Translations under genes and position numbers: made by a program
The notes under the pieces: generated by a model
What the model was told of the DNA's origin: nothing
The model's database searches: none
What the model saw: the letters and a program-made list of their open reading frames with translations, nothing else
Assembly (NCBI GenBank): GCA_938084845.1
Contig: CALKEB010000016.1
Coordinates: 62,001-126,000, forward strand
Reading direction: 5' to 3'
Length of the DNA stretch: 64,000 bases
Origin: an uncultured Polaribacter sp.
GTDB taxonomy: Bacteria; Bacteroidota; Bacteroidia; Flavobacteriales; Flavobacteriaceae
Part shown: positions 51,655 through 61,034 of the stretch, piece after piece
Layout: each line of letters opens with the position of its first letter
Numbering within the stretch: the first letter of the stretch is position 1

Positions 51655-53670
51655 ATGAAAAAGGTACTTGCTTACTTACCCCTGCACTTTTTAGTGCTAT
51701 TAGTTGTTGGAATTCTTTGTCAGTTTTATCTTAAAATTTGGACATTCTCATTTGTAGCAATTCCCTTTTTTATACTTTTCCTTCTAATTGTATTTATATT
51801 CAGTAAAAAGATATTAAGAACTCTAACTGGGCTTATCCTATTCTTTTTTTTAGGGATTTTTTTAGTTTTTATTCAAAATGACACCAATTATCCCAACCAT
51901 TATGTTAAGTATTTAGAAGACGATTCTCTCGCGGTTGTAAAAATTCGTAAGATTTTAAAAGAAAACCAATACAATAAAAAATTTGAAGCAGAGGTAATTC
52001 AGCTTGGTGATGTTTTAACAAAAGGAAAAGTATTGGTTAATATTTCTAAAGAAGATACAGTAAATGCTCTTTTTGTAGACGATTTGTTAGTGGTAAATGC
52101 TGATTTTAAAGCAATAAACTCACCTTACAATCCTTATCAATTTAATTATAAATTGTATTTACAAAAGCAAGGGATACCACAACAATTATTTTTAAAAAAT
52201 AACCAGTATAAACACTTAAAATCTATAAATAATTCTTGGTTAGGATATGCCAATTTACTTAGAAATAAAATACACCGTTCTTTAGAAAAGTTCAATTTTA
52301 AGCCCAACGAATTGGCAGTAATTAATGCATTATTATTAGGGAACAGAGAAAACATTTCTAAACAACTTTTAGAGGATTATGCAAATGCTGGAGCTATTCA
52401 TATTTTAGCTGTATCAGGATTGCATGTCGGAATTATTTTATTACTATTGTCAACACTTTTAAAACCTTTAGAACAACTAAAAAATGGCAAGTTTTTAAAA
52501 ACTGTAATAGTTGTTCTAAGTTTATGGGTTTTTGCTTTTATAGCAGGATTGTCTGCTAGTGTTATTAGGGCTGTAACTATGTTTACTTTTGTTGCAATAG
52601 GACTGTTTTTTAATCGGAATAATATTGTTCTGTTTTCTTTGATTTCCTCTTTATTTTTTCTGCTTATTTTTAATCCTCTCTTTTTGTTTGATGTAGGATT
52701 TCAGTTGAGTTATTTGGCTGTTTTTGGTATTGTAATACTACAACCTAAAATGTATTCTATATGGCAGCCTAACTACAAAATAATGGATAAATTTTGGCAA
52801 TTGGCAACTGTTTCTTTAGCTGCTCAAATTGGAGTATTACCTCTAAGTTTGTATTATTTTCATCAATTTCCAGGACTTTTTATGCTTTCTAATTTAATTA
52901 TTGTACCTCTTTTAGGTTTTATCTTAATTGGGGGTATTGTAGTTATAATTCTTGCATTATTGAATGTTTTACCTCAATTCTTGGCAGATTTTTATGGTTT
53001 AATAATTTCGTTGATGAACAACTTTGTAAGTTGGATTTCTAAACAAGAAGATTTTCTATTCACAGAAATATCACTTTCATTTCAAGCAATGTTCGCTATT
53101 TATTTAGTGATTGCTTTTGGTATTTATTTCTTTATATATCAAAAAACAAAATCATTAGTGTACTTTTTATTTACTGTTTTATTATTACAAGGAGTTGTTT
53201 TGTTTGAAAATTATCAAAAAAAAACAAAAAATGAATTCATTATTTTTCATAAATCTAGACATACTGTTTTAGGGGAAAGAGTTGGAGTTGTATTAAAAAT
53301 TAAACATGATATTAGTCATGAAAATATACAACACGAAAATGCTATTTTGTCGTATACACTAAACCAAAAAATTGATTCAACTATTTTTGATAGCTTACCT
53401 AGTATACTTCAATTTAATAAGAAAAAGCTTTTGATTGTAGATGGTCTTGGGGTATATGACATACCTAATTTAAAACAACCTATAGTTTTGTTAAGGTCTT
53501 CTCCTAAAATTAATTTAGAGCGACTTATAAAAGTGTTAACACCCGAGTTGATTATTGCAGATGGTTCTAATTATAAAAGTTATGTTAGAGATTGGGCGTT
53601 AATTGCAAGTAAACGTAAAATACCGTTTTACAATACTAATAAAAAGGGTGCATTTATATTCAATAATTAA
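51655..53670 (+). CDS. comEC: ComEC/Rec2-type DNA uptake channel
   Basis: A 671-residue polytopic protein: an N-terminal DUF4131-like part with OB-like region (about residues 1-190), then the Competence domain (about 215-500) with NALLLGNRENIS, ILAVSGLHVGIILLLLS and the FQLSYLAVFGIV segment. The last 130 residues resemble a metallo-beta-lactamase domain by position, but the HxHxDH metal motif is absent; VLLRSSPKINLERLI sits where it should be. By family knowledge ComEC passes single-stranded DNA across the inner membrane. It ends four bases inside the convergent thioredoxin-like gene. Confidence 0.9.
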   Translation: MKKVLAYLPLHFLVLLVVGILCQFYLKIWTFSFVAIPFFILFLLIVFIFSKKILRTLTGLILFFFLGIFLVFIQNDTNYPNHYVKYLEDDSLAVVKIRKILKENQYNKKFEAEVIQLGDVLTKGKVLVNISKEDTVNALFVDDLLVVNADFKAINSPYNPYQFNYKLYLQKQGIPQQLFLKNNQYKHLKSINNSWLGYANLLRNKIHRSLEKFNFKPNELAVINALLLGNRENISKQLLEDYANAGAIHILAVSGLHVGIILLLLSTLLKPLEQLKNGKFLKTVIVVLSLWVFAFIAGLSASVIRAVTMFTFVAIGLFFNRNNIVLFSLISSLFFLLIFNPLFLFDVGFQLSYLAVFGIVILQPKMYSIWQPNYKIMDKFWQLATVSLAAQIGVLPLSLYYFHQFPGLFMLSNLIIVPLLGFILIGGIVVIILALLNVLPQFLADFYGLIISLMNNFVSWISKQEDFLFTEISLSFQAMFAIYLVIAFGIYFFIYQKTKSLVYFLFTVLLLQGVVLFENYQKKTKNEFIIFHKSRHTVLGERVGVVLKIKHDISHENIQHENAILSYTLNQKIDSTIFDSLPSILQFNKKKLLIVDGLGVYDIPNLKQPIVLLRSSPKINLERLIKVLTPELIIADGSNYKSYVRDWALIASKRKIPFYNTNKKGAFIFNN

Positions 53671-54191
53671 GGGGTTAGCTTGCTTTTAAATTTTTTTTCA
53701 AAATCTGCCCATTCTTGATCTTTATACGCTTCAGTATTAAAATAGGCTAGTATTTTTTCGAACCTTTCAACAGATAAATAACCAGGAATTTTTTGAAGTA
53801 TTTGTTCTTTTTCTGTCATAAAAATAGTGGTTGGATAAGAGAGTTTACCCTCCATCAAAGCAGCAGATAATTCATGATATTTAGACCTGCCTTCACCTTT
53901 AAGTTTAAATGTATATCCTTTGTAAGTAATATCTTCTTTACCTTCACCATCTAATTTAATGGCATAGAAATTATTATTTATATAAGTGGCAATTGTTATA
54001 TTTGCATAAGTTTCTTTGTCCATTTTTTTACAATATCCACACCAATCTGTATAAATATCTATTAAAATGAGTTTGGGTACTTCTTTGTTTAATTCAATTG
54101 CTTCCTCAAAAGACAACCAATTAATTTTTTCTTGTGCACCTATAGTGAGGTGTAATGCAGTAAAAATAATTAAAAAAAGTAGTTTTTTCAT
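53667..54191 (-). CDS. Periplasmic thioredoxin-like protein
   Basis: A 174-residue protein with a signal peptide (residues 1-19, cleavage after IGA) and one thioredoxin-like domain. The redox motif is Cys-Gly-Tyr-Cys in DWCGYCKKMDKETY, and the cis-Pro region is in LSYPTTIFM. This layout matches the Thioredoxin_7/DUF255-type proteins of Bacteroidota. It probably reduces or isomerises disulphides in the periplasm. It is a single gene, tail to tail with comEC. Confidence 0.85.
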   Translation of the reverse strand: MKKLLFLIIFTALHLTIGAQEKINWLSFEEAIELNKEVPKLILIDIYTDWCGYCKKMDKETYANITIATYINNNFYAIKLDGEGKEDITYKGYTFKLKGEGRSKYHELSAALMEGKLSYPTTIFMTEKEQILQKIPGYLSVERFEKILAYFNTEAYKDQEWADFEKKFKSKLTP

Positions 54192-54305
54192 GAGTATTAA
54201 AATATAGCGACGAAGATGTAGGATTAAATTCTGTGTATTAGTTTTTTAATGAATGTTTTTAATATAAAAAAATCCAACATTTTTTAGAAATATAGTAAAA
54301 TTGTA

Positions 54306-54336
54306 AAACCTCATAAGTTTTTAGTTTATGAGGTTT
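54306..54336. terminator. Hairpin downstream of the peptide transporter gene
   Basis: AAACCTCATAA pairs with TTATGAGGTTT around a nine-base loop, 17 bases past the stop of the leftward gene. The minus-strand T tract is short, so termination may be weak. Confidence 0.5.
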
Positions 54337-54352
54337 GTATATGATTTTTTAA

Positions 54353-55858
54353 TTAGTGAACGTTACCTAATAACTTTTTCATTAAAGGTGAAAATAATAA
54401 TACAATTGCACCTGCACCTAAAGCATACATCGCTATTAAATGAAAACCGTCTGTATAGATTGTTAACGTTTCTAAACCCCCTACATTTTTATCAGTACTT
54501 TCTATGGCTAATTGTTCACCTATAAACCCAACGATTTGAAAAGCAAAAGCAGAAGATAAAAACCAAACCCCCATCATAAAAGCAACAATGTTTTTTGGTG
54601 ATAAATCTGTAATTTTTGATAAGCCCACTGGAGACATAAATAATTCTCCAATAGATAAAATAAAGTACATAACTAAAAGATATACAAAGGGTACTAAACC
54701 ATTTTCATCTGAACTTGCTCCTGAGATTGATAAAATGTAAAAACACAAACCTGCAAAAAGAAGTCCCAACCCAAATTTATAAGGTGTTCTTGGGTTTAAT
54801 CCTTTTTTTGCTAAATATCCCCAAAGTAAAGAGATTGGAATAGCTAGAACAATAATAAACATTGAATTTAATGCATTGGTTTGAGCTGCACTCATAATGC
54901 CTGATAAATCTACATTTCTCGAGGCAAATAAGGTAATCACACTTCCTGATAATTCATGAAACCCCCAGAATAGCGTCATAAAAAAGGTAATTAACACGGC
55001 CATAATTAGTTTTTTACGAGCTTCAGCATCTAATTTAACCATGATGTAAACTAAATATCCAAGTACAGCAAACCCAATAAATTTAAAGATACCACTTACA
55101 TAATTCTGTTGCCAAGAAGCTAACAAATAAGCAATTACAGGTACAAATAAAAATGCAATTATTGGAATTAGTGTTTTTTGTGGAATTCCAATTATTTTTT
55201 TCTCATAGACTTCTTCACTAGGAGGCATTCCTTTGTCTCCAAAAACATTCTTTTTTATACCACTCCAAAAGAAAATTAAACCAGCCATCATACCAATACC
55301 TGCTAATCCAAACCCATAGTGGTATCCATACTCTAAAGCAAGCCAACCACATAGCAATGGAGCTACAAACCCTCCAATATTAATACCCATATAAAAAATA
55401 GTAAAACCAGAATCTTTTCTAACATCACCTTCTTCATAGAGTGCACCTACAAAAGTTGAAATATTAGGTTTAAAAAAGCCGTTACCAACAACAATTAATG
55501 CCAATGCAAGAAAAAATGCCAAATCGTTTTCTATGGCAAGAACAAAATGACCTAACGCCATTAAGATACCTCCTAAAAAGATAGAGGCCCTCATCCCTAA
55601 AATTTTGTCTGAAATTTGACCACCAATCACTGTAGAGGCATACACTAAAGATCCGTACGAAGCATATACAATGGCTGTAGCTGTATCTCTTTCAGCAATG
55701 GCTTTAAAAATTTCGTTTACCATATACAGCGTTAATAACGCTCTCATTCCATAAAAACTAAAACGCTCCCACAATTCAGCAAAAAATAGGTAGAACAATC
55801 CTTTTGGATGTCCAAACATTTGCGGTTCTTCTGATGCAATAACTTGTTTATCTAACAT
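54353..55858 (-). CDS. POT/PTR family proton-coupled peptide transporter
   Basis: A 501-residue transporter with about 14 membrane helices. The N-terminal FFAELWERFSFYGMRALLTLYM holds the proton-coupling ExxERF-like motif (WERFSYYG type), followed by GGQISDKILGMR, and FTIFYMGINIGGF is the second signature. It imports di- and tripeptides with protons. It lies four bases after a DPP-IV-type peptidase gene on the same strand, so peptide release and uptake are encoded together. Confidence 0.92.
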   Translation of the reverse strand: MLDKQVIASEEPQMFGHPKGLFYLFFAELWERFSFYGMRALLTLYMVNEIFKAIAERDTATAIVYASYGSLVYASTVIGGQISDKILGMRASIFLGGILMALGHFVLAIENDLAFFLALALIVVGNGFFKPNISTFVGALYEEGDVRKDSGFTIFYMGINIGGFVAPLLCGWLALEYGYHYGFGLAGIGMMAGLIFFWSGIKKNVFGDKGMPPSEEVYEKKIIGIPQKTLIPIIAFLFVPVIAYLLASWQQNYVSGIFKFIGFAVLGYLVYIMVKLDAEARKKLIMAVLITFFMTLFWGFHELSGSVITLFASRNVDLSGIMSAAQTNALNSMFIIVLAIPISLLWGYLAKKGLNPRTPYKFGLGLLFAGLCFYILSISGASSDENGLVPFVYLLVMYFILSIGELFMSPVGLSKITDLSPKNIVAFMMGVWFLSSAFAFQIVGFIGEQLAIESTDKNVGGLETLTIYTDGFHLIAMYALGAGAIVLLFSPLMKKLLGNVH

Positions 55859-55861
55859 ATT

Positions 55862-58081
55862 TTATCCTTTTACTTTAGTTGTTTTGTTTGATTTTTCTAT
55901 TAAATGTTCTTCAACAAAATTGGTCATTTTTGTATATAAATTCAATCTTGTATTTGTGCCTTTATAAATACCATGCGTTCTATCTGGAACAATAAACATA
56001 TCAAATTGTTTATTCGCTTCAATAAGTGCATTTATCATTCTCATAGAATTTTGTACGTGTACATTGTCATCTCCTGTTCCATGAACCAATAAATAGTTTC
56101 CTTCTAATTTATCTGCATAGTTTATTGGAGAGTTTTCATCGTAACCACTTGCATTTTCCTGAGGAGTTTGCATGTAACGTTCTGTATAAACGGTATCGTA
56201 AAAGCGCCATGAAGTTACAGGTGCTACAGCAATTGCTGTAGAAAAAATATCACTTCCTTTTAGTAATGCATTAGTACTCATAAATCCACCAAAAGACCAT
56301 CCCCAAATACCGATGTTATCTTTATCTATGTAAGAGCGTTCAGCAAGTTTTTTAGCAGCAGCTATTTGATCTTCTACTTCGTATTTCCCTAATTCTTTTT
56401 GTGTAACTTTTTTAAAGTCTGCTCCTTTTAAACCTGTTCCTCGTCCATCTATACATACCACAATCATTCCTTTTTGGGCAAGCATGTTATGCCAATAATC
56501 ATTCGTGCCATTCCACCTGTTAGCCACTTGCTGAGATCCAGGACCAGAATATTGAAACATTAGTAGAGGATATGCTTTGTTTTCGTCAAAATCTACAGGT
56601 TTTATCATCCACATGTTTAAATCATTACCATTTATGTTAATGGTAGAAAATTCTTTAGGACTGATCTTGTAATCAGCCAACTGCTCTTTAAGTGTTGCAT
56701 TGTCTTTTACTACTTTTAACATTTCGCCTTCAGCCGAATATAAACTGTAAATAGGTGGAATTTCTGATGATGAAAATGTATTGATAAAATAGTTTAAGTT
56801 AGTGCTAAAAGCAGCCGAGTTTTGACCATCATTGTTGCTTAATAACTTTTTATGTTTACCATTCAAACCTATAGAATAAACGCCTCTATTGGTAGGTCCA
56901 TTTTCTACAGATTGATAATAGATCGTTTTTTTTGTAGGATTAAAGCCGTAATAATTAGTTACTTCCCAATCTCCTTTTGTTATTTGGCGGATTAACTTTC
57001 CATTAAAATCATAATGGTAAATATGGTTAAAACCATCTCTTTCACTTGTCCAAATAAAAGAATTATCAGCTAAAAATGTTAAGTTATCTGTAATGTCTAT
57101 ATATGCTTTGTCAGTTTCATTTAACAATACTTTAGATGAATTTCTTAAAGCATTTACTTTATGAAGTTTTAAGTCGTTTTGATAACGGTTTAACGTTGTT
57201 GCTACTAAAACATTATTTTGATTAGACCATTTAATTCTAGGAATATACTCGTAAGTACCTAAATTAATCTTTTTCGAAGTGTTGTTTGCTAATGTATACA
57301 TATGTAAAGTAACCTCTGCATTTTTTTCTCCTGCTTTAGGATATTTAAATACTTGTTGGTTTGGATACAACTCACTACCAACCATATCCATAGAGAATGT
57401 TGGTACATTAGATTCATCAAACCTTAAAAACGCTAAATAGTTACTATTTTTACTCCATTCAAATGCTCTAACAAATCCAAACTCTTCTTCATATACCCAA
57501 TCTGTAATTCCGTTTATAATGCTATTTTTTTGTCCATCTCGTGTAATTTTACGATTTGTGTTTCTAGAAAAATCTTTGATATAAATGTTATTATTTTTAG
57601 CATAGGCAACTTTTTTATTGTCTGGAGAAAATAAAGGTTCTTGAATGTTTTTGCCTATTAAAGAGAGTGTTTTTGAAGCGATGTCATAAGCATAAAATGT
57701 ACCACTATAAGAACGTCTATAGATTTTTTTAAAGTCAGTACCTAAAATTAACTTAGTCTCATCGTCATTAAAAGCATAGGAAGAAAACCCATCTAACTCT
57801 TTTAAATTTTCACTACTAACAATAGTTTCAACTTTTTCTAAAGTACTATAGCTGTATTTATCAACAGTTGTATTGCCATTATCATCCCTATTCAAAAGGG
57901 AATAAAAATCACCATTCATAGAGTTTAGGGCATTCATTCTTTCTGTAGAAAAAGTACCATCCCAAATTTCTTCAAGCGTGATTTCTTTGGTCCCTGTCGG
58001 AATTTTTGTTAATGTATCTGAATTTTTTTCTTGGCAGCCTATAAAGAATAGAACAGCTGCTAATATTATTGATTGTTTCAT
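55862..58081 (-). CDS. Dipeptidyl peptidase IV-type S9 lipoprotein peptidase
   Basis: A 739-residue peptidase. The ATG at 58081 is chosen because it gives a proper lipoprotein signal (MKQSIILAAVLFFIGCQEKN, Cys16); an upstream ATG at 58165 would bury it behind 28 residues. A seven- or eight-bladed propeller (about 60-480) precedes the alpha/beta hydrolase domain with the Ser in GWSFGGFM, the Asp in GTGDDNVH and the His in DRTHGIY. DWVYEEEFG in the propeller is the Glu-Glu pair that binds the peptide N-terminus in DPP-IV. It cuts X-Pro dipeptides at the cell surface or periplasm and is paired with the peptide transporter. Confidence 0.92.
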   Translation of the reverse strand: MKQSIILAAVLFFIGCQEKNSDTLTKIPTGTKEITLEEIWDGTFSTERMNALNSMNGDFYSLLNRDDNGNTTVDKYSYSTLEKVETIVSSENLKELDGFSSYAFNDDETKLILGTDFKKIYRRSYSGTFYAYDIASKTLSLIGKNIQEPLFSPDNKKVAYAKNNNIYIKDFSRNTNRKITRDGQKNSIINGITDWVYEEEFGFVRAFEWSKNSNYLAFLRFDESNVPTFSMDMVGSELYPNQQVFKYPKAGEKNAEVTLHMYTLANNTSKKINLGTYEYIPRIKWSNQNNVLVATTLNRYQNDLKLHKVNALRNSSKVLLNETDKAYIDITDNLTFLADNSFIWTSERDGFNHIYHYDFNGKLIRQITKGDWEVTNYYGFNPTKKTIYYQSVENGPTNRGVYSIGLNGKHKKLLSNNDGQNSAAFSTNLNYFINTFSSSEIPPIYSLYSAEGEMLKVVKDNATLKEQLADYKISPKEFSTININGNDLNMWMIKPVDFDENKAYPLLMFQYSGPGSQQVANRWNGTNDYWHNMLAQKGMIVVCIDGRGTGLKGADFKKVTQKELGKYEVEDQIAAAKKLAERSYIDKDNIGIWGWSFGGFMSTNALLKGSDIFSTAIAVAPVTSWRFYDTVYTERYMQTPQENASGYDENSPINYADKLEGNYLLVHGTGDDNVHVQNSMRMINALIEANKQFDMFIVPDRTHGIYKGTNTRLNLYTKMTNFVEEHLIEKSNKTTKVKG

Positions 58082-58203
58082 GATAGACCTTTTTTTTGAT
58101 AAAAGTTTGCCAAGTTTACGGAAAAATTGACAAAAAATTGCCATTTTATATAATTTTGAGGGCAAATAAAGAACACAATTTTGATTGAAAAGTAATTTTT
58201 AAC

Positions 58204-58236
58204 AAAAAAGCCTAACATTTTGTTAGGCTTTTTTTG
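58204..58236. terminator. Bidirectional terminator
   Basis: AAAAAAGCCTAACA / TGTTAGGCTTTTTTT with a three-base loop. On the minus strand it ends the SPFH lipoprotein gene (stop at 58256). Confidence 0.85.
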
Positions 58237-58255
58237 AATACGTTATGTAAAAATA

Positions 58256-59065
58256 TTACTTATCTTTTTTCTTTTTAGAGGTGTTTTCTTTTTGATTTTC
58301 ATTTACCAACAGTGGTGTTTTTCCATCAGTTATAATAATTTTTGCATTGTTAGATTTTGATAGTTCTTTAAACGCTTCGATAGCCTTAATTCTTATAATG
58401 CCCTCTGTTAACCCTTCAGAAATTATGATTTGTGCATCTCTTTCTCCTTTTGCATTGATAATTTTTCTTTCTGCTTCAAGTTTTTCTTGGGTGAGTACAA
58501 ATTCCATTCTCATGGCATCTTGTTCTGCTTGTAATTTCCTTTCAACAGAGCTAGCTAAGCCCCTAGGAAGTTGAATTTGTTTCATTAATACAGCAATTAA
58601 TTGTATGCCTTCTGCCTGTTTTTCTAGATTAATTTTCATTTTATCTAAAATCTCTCTTTCAATATCTGCTCTTTTTCCAGAGTGCATATCTTTTGCATAG
58701 AATTTTGCACAGACATCAGAAGCCGCAGATCTAAAAACACTAGTAATTACAGATTCATAATCTTTTCCTAAATTTTTTAAGACAGAGGCAATTTTTTCTC
58801 CCTCTAATCGATGTAAAATTGAAATCTCAGAATTCACACTCAACCCCTCTTTACTTGGTAAGCTTAAAAAAAGTTTTATGTTTTTTGTTTGTGTAGATTC
58901 TTTAACCACCTTACTGGTAATTGGATTGTATAAAATGGTGCCTTCCGTTTGAATGTTTCCTGTAAATTTTCCAAGTTTCTGTTTTATACCAACTTCTCCA
59001 GGTCTAATAACAGCACAACTTGATAATAATAGTAGTGATAAAAATAGTATGCTTAAATATTTCAT
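58256..59065 (-). CDS. SPFH/prohibitin-like lipoprotein
   Basis: A 269-residue SPFH protein. The N-terminus is a lipoprotein signal (LLLLSSCAVIRPGEVGIKQK, Cys17) instead of the usual membrane helix. PGEVGIKQKLGKF starts the SPFH domain (about 22-200), with IQLPRGLASSVERKLQAEQDAMRMEFV and a long Ala/Glu-rich coiled coil up to about residue 230. A basic tail (SKKKKDK) ends it. Prohibitins form ring-like membrane scaffolds, often with proteases. Lipid anchoring would place this one in the periplasm or on the outer membrane. Confidence 0.85.
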   Translation of the reverse strand: MKYLSILFLSLLLLSSCAVIRPGEVGIKQKLGKFTGNIQTEGTILYNPITSKVVKESTQTKNIKLFLSLPSKEGLSVNSEISILHRLEGEKIASVLKNLGKDYESVITSVFRSAASDVCAKFYAKDMHSGKRADIEREILDKMKINLEKQAEGIQLIAVLMKQIQLPRGLASSVERKLQAEQDAMRMEFVLTQEKLEAERKIINAKGERDAQIIISEGLTEGIIRIKAIEAFKELSKSNNAKIIITDGKTPLLVNENQKENTSKKKKDK

Positions 59066-59268
59066 AGTTCAAATTGTTAAAGTTAATATTACTTTTAAAT
59101 ATAATAGTAATACTTTTGTTAATGCGTTTAAAATAATAACAATTTCTTATAAATTCATTGGTAAATTTTATATTAATTTTATTTATTTTCAGGCTGTTAT
59201 GCTTGTTTTTTGATGGTAATGATAACAATACTCTTTTAAAATATATACAGAGTTATCTTATATTCATT

Positions 59269-59276
59269 TATATTTG
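59269..59276 (+). promoter_or_regulatory. -7 promoter element for the mevalonate cluster
   Basis: TATATTTG matches TAnnTTTG. A TTG at 59274 that opens the longest frame lies inside it, so translation must start later, at 59301 or 59310. Confidence 0.6.
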
Positions 59277-59300
59277 TTCTTTATAGTTATAGCTGCAGAA

Positions 59301-61034
59301 ATGAATAAAATGATATCAGGATTTTCTAAATTAACCAAACAAGAAAAAATTGATTGGTTAGTACAAAATAATTTAAATAACTCTTCGGATGCTATTGCTA
59401 CTATTAAGCAATATTGGAATACAGATGAAGGTATTCAGGAATTACATGATGAATTTATAGAGAACACCATTTCTAATTTTTATATGCCATTTGGTGTAGC
59501 ACCGAACTTTAAGATCAATAATCAAAGTTATGTTTTACCGATGGTTATAGAAGAAAGTTCTGTAGTTGCAGCTGCCTCTAAAGTTGCTAAGTTTTGGAGC
59601 ACCAGAGGTGGTTTTAAAACCAAAGTTTTAGGAACTACAAAAATAGGTCAGGTGCATTTCATGTTTTTTGGCGATAAATGTGATTTAATAACTTATTTTA
59701 ATAAAAATAAAACAGAATTACGTGCGGTAACAGCTTCCATAACTAAAAATATGGAAAAAAGAGGAGGAGGTATTTTAGACATTTCTTTAGTTGATAAAAC
59801 AGATAAGCTCCCTAATTACTATCAATTGCATGTAACCTTTGAAACCAAAGATTCGATGGGTGCGAATTTTATAAATTCTTGCTTAGAGGCCATAGCAGAA
59901 AAGTTTGAAAATGAGGAGATAGAGATTGTAATGAGTATTTTATCTAATTATGTGCCAGAATGTTTAGTTAGGGCAGAGGTAAGTTGTAAAATAGAGGAAT
60001 TGGGAGGTGAAAACCCGAAAAAATTTGCAGAAAAATTCAAGCAAGCAGTAGATATTGCAGCTATAGAACCATACAGAGCAGTAACTCACAATAAGGGTAT
60101 TATGAATGGTATAGATGCTGTTGTTTTAGCTACGGGTAATGATTTCAGAGCTGTTGAAGCAGGTATACATGCCTATGCATCTAGAAGTGGTTCATATGCA
60201 AGTTTATCGCATTGTTCTGTTGCTAACGGAACTTTTAAATTTTGGTTAGAATTACCTTTAGCTCTAGGAACCGTTGGAGGATTAACCGCTTTGCACCCAA
60301 TGGCTAAATTGTCTTTAGAAATATTGCAAAAGCCTTCCGCAGAACAACTGATGCAAATTATGGCTGCAGCGGGTCTAGCTCAAAATTTTGCAGCATTAAG
60401 AGCGCTTACCACAAAAGGGATACAACATGGGCACATGAAAATGCATTTGCAAAATATATTAAATCAATTTAATGCCACAGAAGAAGAAAAAACAAAGGTA
60501 GAACTCTATTTTAAAGACAAAACAGTCTCTCACGCAGCTGTAGTAGAAAAAATAAAATCCTTAAGGGAAAAAGAAGTAACTTGGGTAGACATTTTAAACG
60601 TTACCGAAATACGATCTAAATTGTCTTTACTAAACACGGATTCAAAAGCTGTATTTGGTAAAATGAACGCACAACAAATGATAGAGCACTTAAGTACAGT
60701 TACTCAAATTGCAAATGGCAATTGGGAAGTAGATGTGTTTGTGTCTGAGGAAAAATGTGCTCGAAGAAAACCTTTTTTAGATACAAATTTTGAACTTCAA
60801 GAAGGGTTTAAACCTTCTTATTTATCTGATGAGCCTTTAGCATTAAAATTTAATACTATTCAGGAGGCTATTAATGATTTAGAATACCAACTTCAAACGT
60901 TTTTAAATGTGTTTCAAAAAGACACGCAAAGAATAGTAGTTCATCCTTTTTTTGGACCATTGGACTTTGAGTATTGGAAAAAATATCAAACCAAACATTT
61001 CACACATCATTTTAAACAGTTTGCTTTATTGTAA
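59301..61034 (+). CDS. Class II HMG-CoA reductase fused to a DUF1569-like domain
   Basis: A 577-residue two-domain protein. Residues 1 to about 425 are HMG-CoA reductase: ENTISNFYMPFGVAPNF, VIEESSVVAAASKVAKFW with the catalytic Glu region, the Lys in THNKGIMNG, the Asp in TGNDFRAVEAG and the His in HGHMKMHLQNI. The class II form fits the mevalonate pathway of flavobacteria. Residues about 440-577 (FGKMNAQQMIEHLSTVTQIA, then VHPFFGPLDFEYWKKYQTKHFTHHFKQF) look like a DinB-superfamily DUF1569 domain with clustered His. Its role is unknown. The ATG at 59301 follows the -7 element by 24 bases; the stop overlaps the next ATG by one base. Confidence 0.88.
   Translation: MNKMISGFSKLTKQEKIDWLVQNNLNNSSDAIATIKQYWNTDEGIQELHDEFIENTISNFYMPFGVAPNFKINNQSYVLPMVIEESSVVAAASKVAKFWSTRGGFKTKVLGTTKIGQVHFMFFGDKCDLITYFNKNKTELRAVTASITKNMEKRGGGILDISLVDKTDKLPNYYQLHVTFETKDSMGANFINSCLEAIAEKFENEEIEIVMSILSNYVPECLVRAEVSCKIEELGGENPKKFAEKFKQAVDIAAIEPYRAVTHNKGIMNGIDAVVLATGNDFRAVEAGIHAYASRSGSYASLSHCSVANGTFKFWLELPLALGTVGGLTALHPMAKLSLEILQKPSAEQLMQIMAAAGLAQNFAALRALTTKGIQHGHMKMHLQNILNQFNATEEEKTKVELYFKDKTVSHAAVVEKIKSLREKEVTWVDILNVTEIRSKLSLLNTDSKAVFGKMNAQQMIEHLSTVTQIANGNWEVDVFVSEEKCARRKPFLDTNFELQEGFKPSYLSDEPLALKFNTIQEAINDLEYQLQTFLNVFQKDTQRIVVHPFFGPLDFEYWKKYQTKHFTHHFKQFALL

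Noticed and set aside
58082-58165. Upstream ATG for the DPP-IV gene at 58165
   Set aside because: It would put 28 residues before a well-formed lipoprotein signal peptide.
59004-59228. Leftward open frame of 74 codons over the SPFH gene start
   Set aside because: It is low-complexity Asn/Ile/Lys translation of AT-rich intergenic DNA.
59274-59300. TTG start for the HMG-CoA reductase gene at 59274
   Set aside because: The codon is part of the TATATTTG promoter element; the first ATG at 59301 follows at a normal distance.
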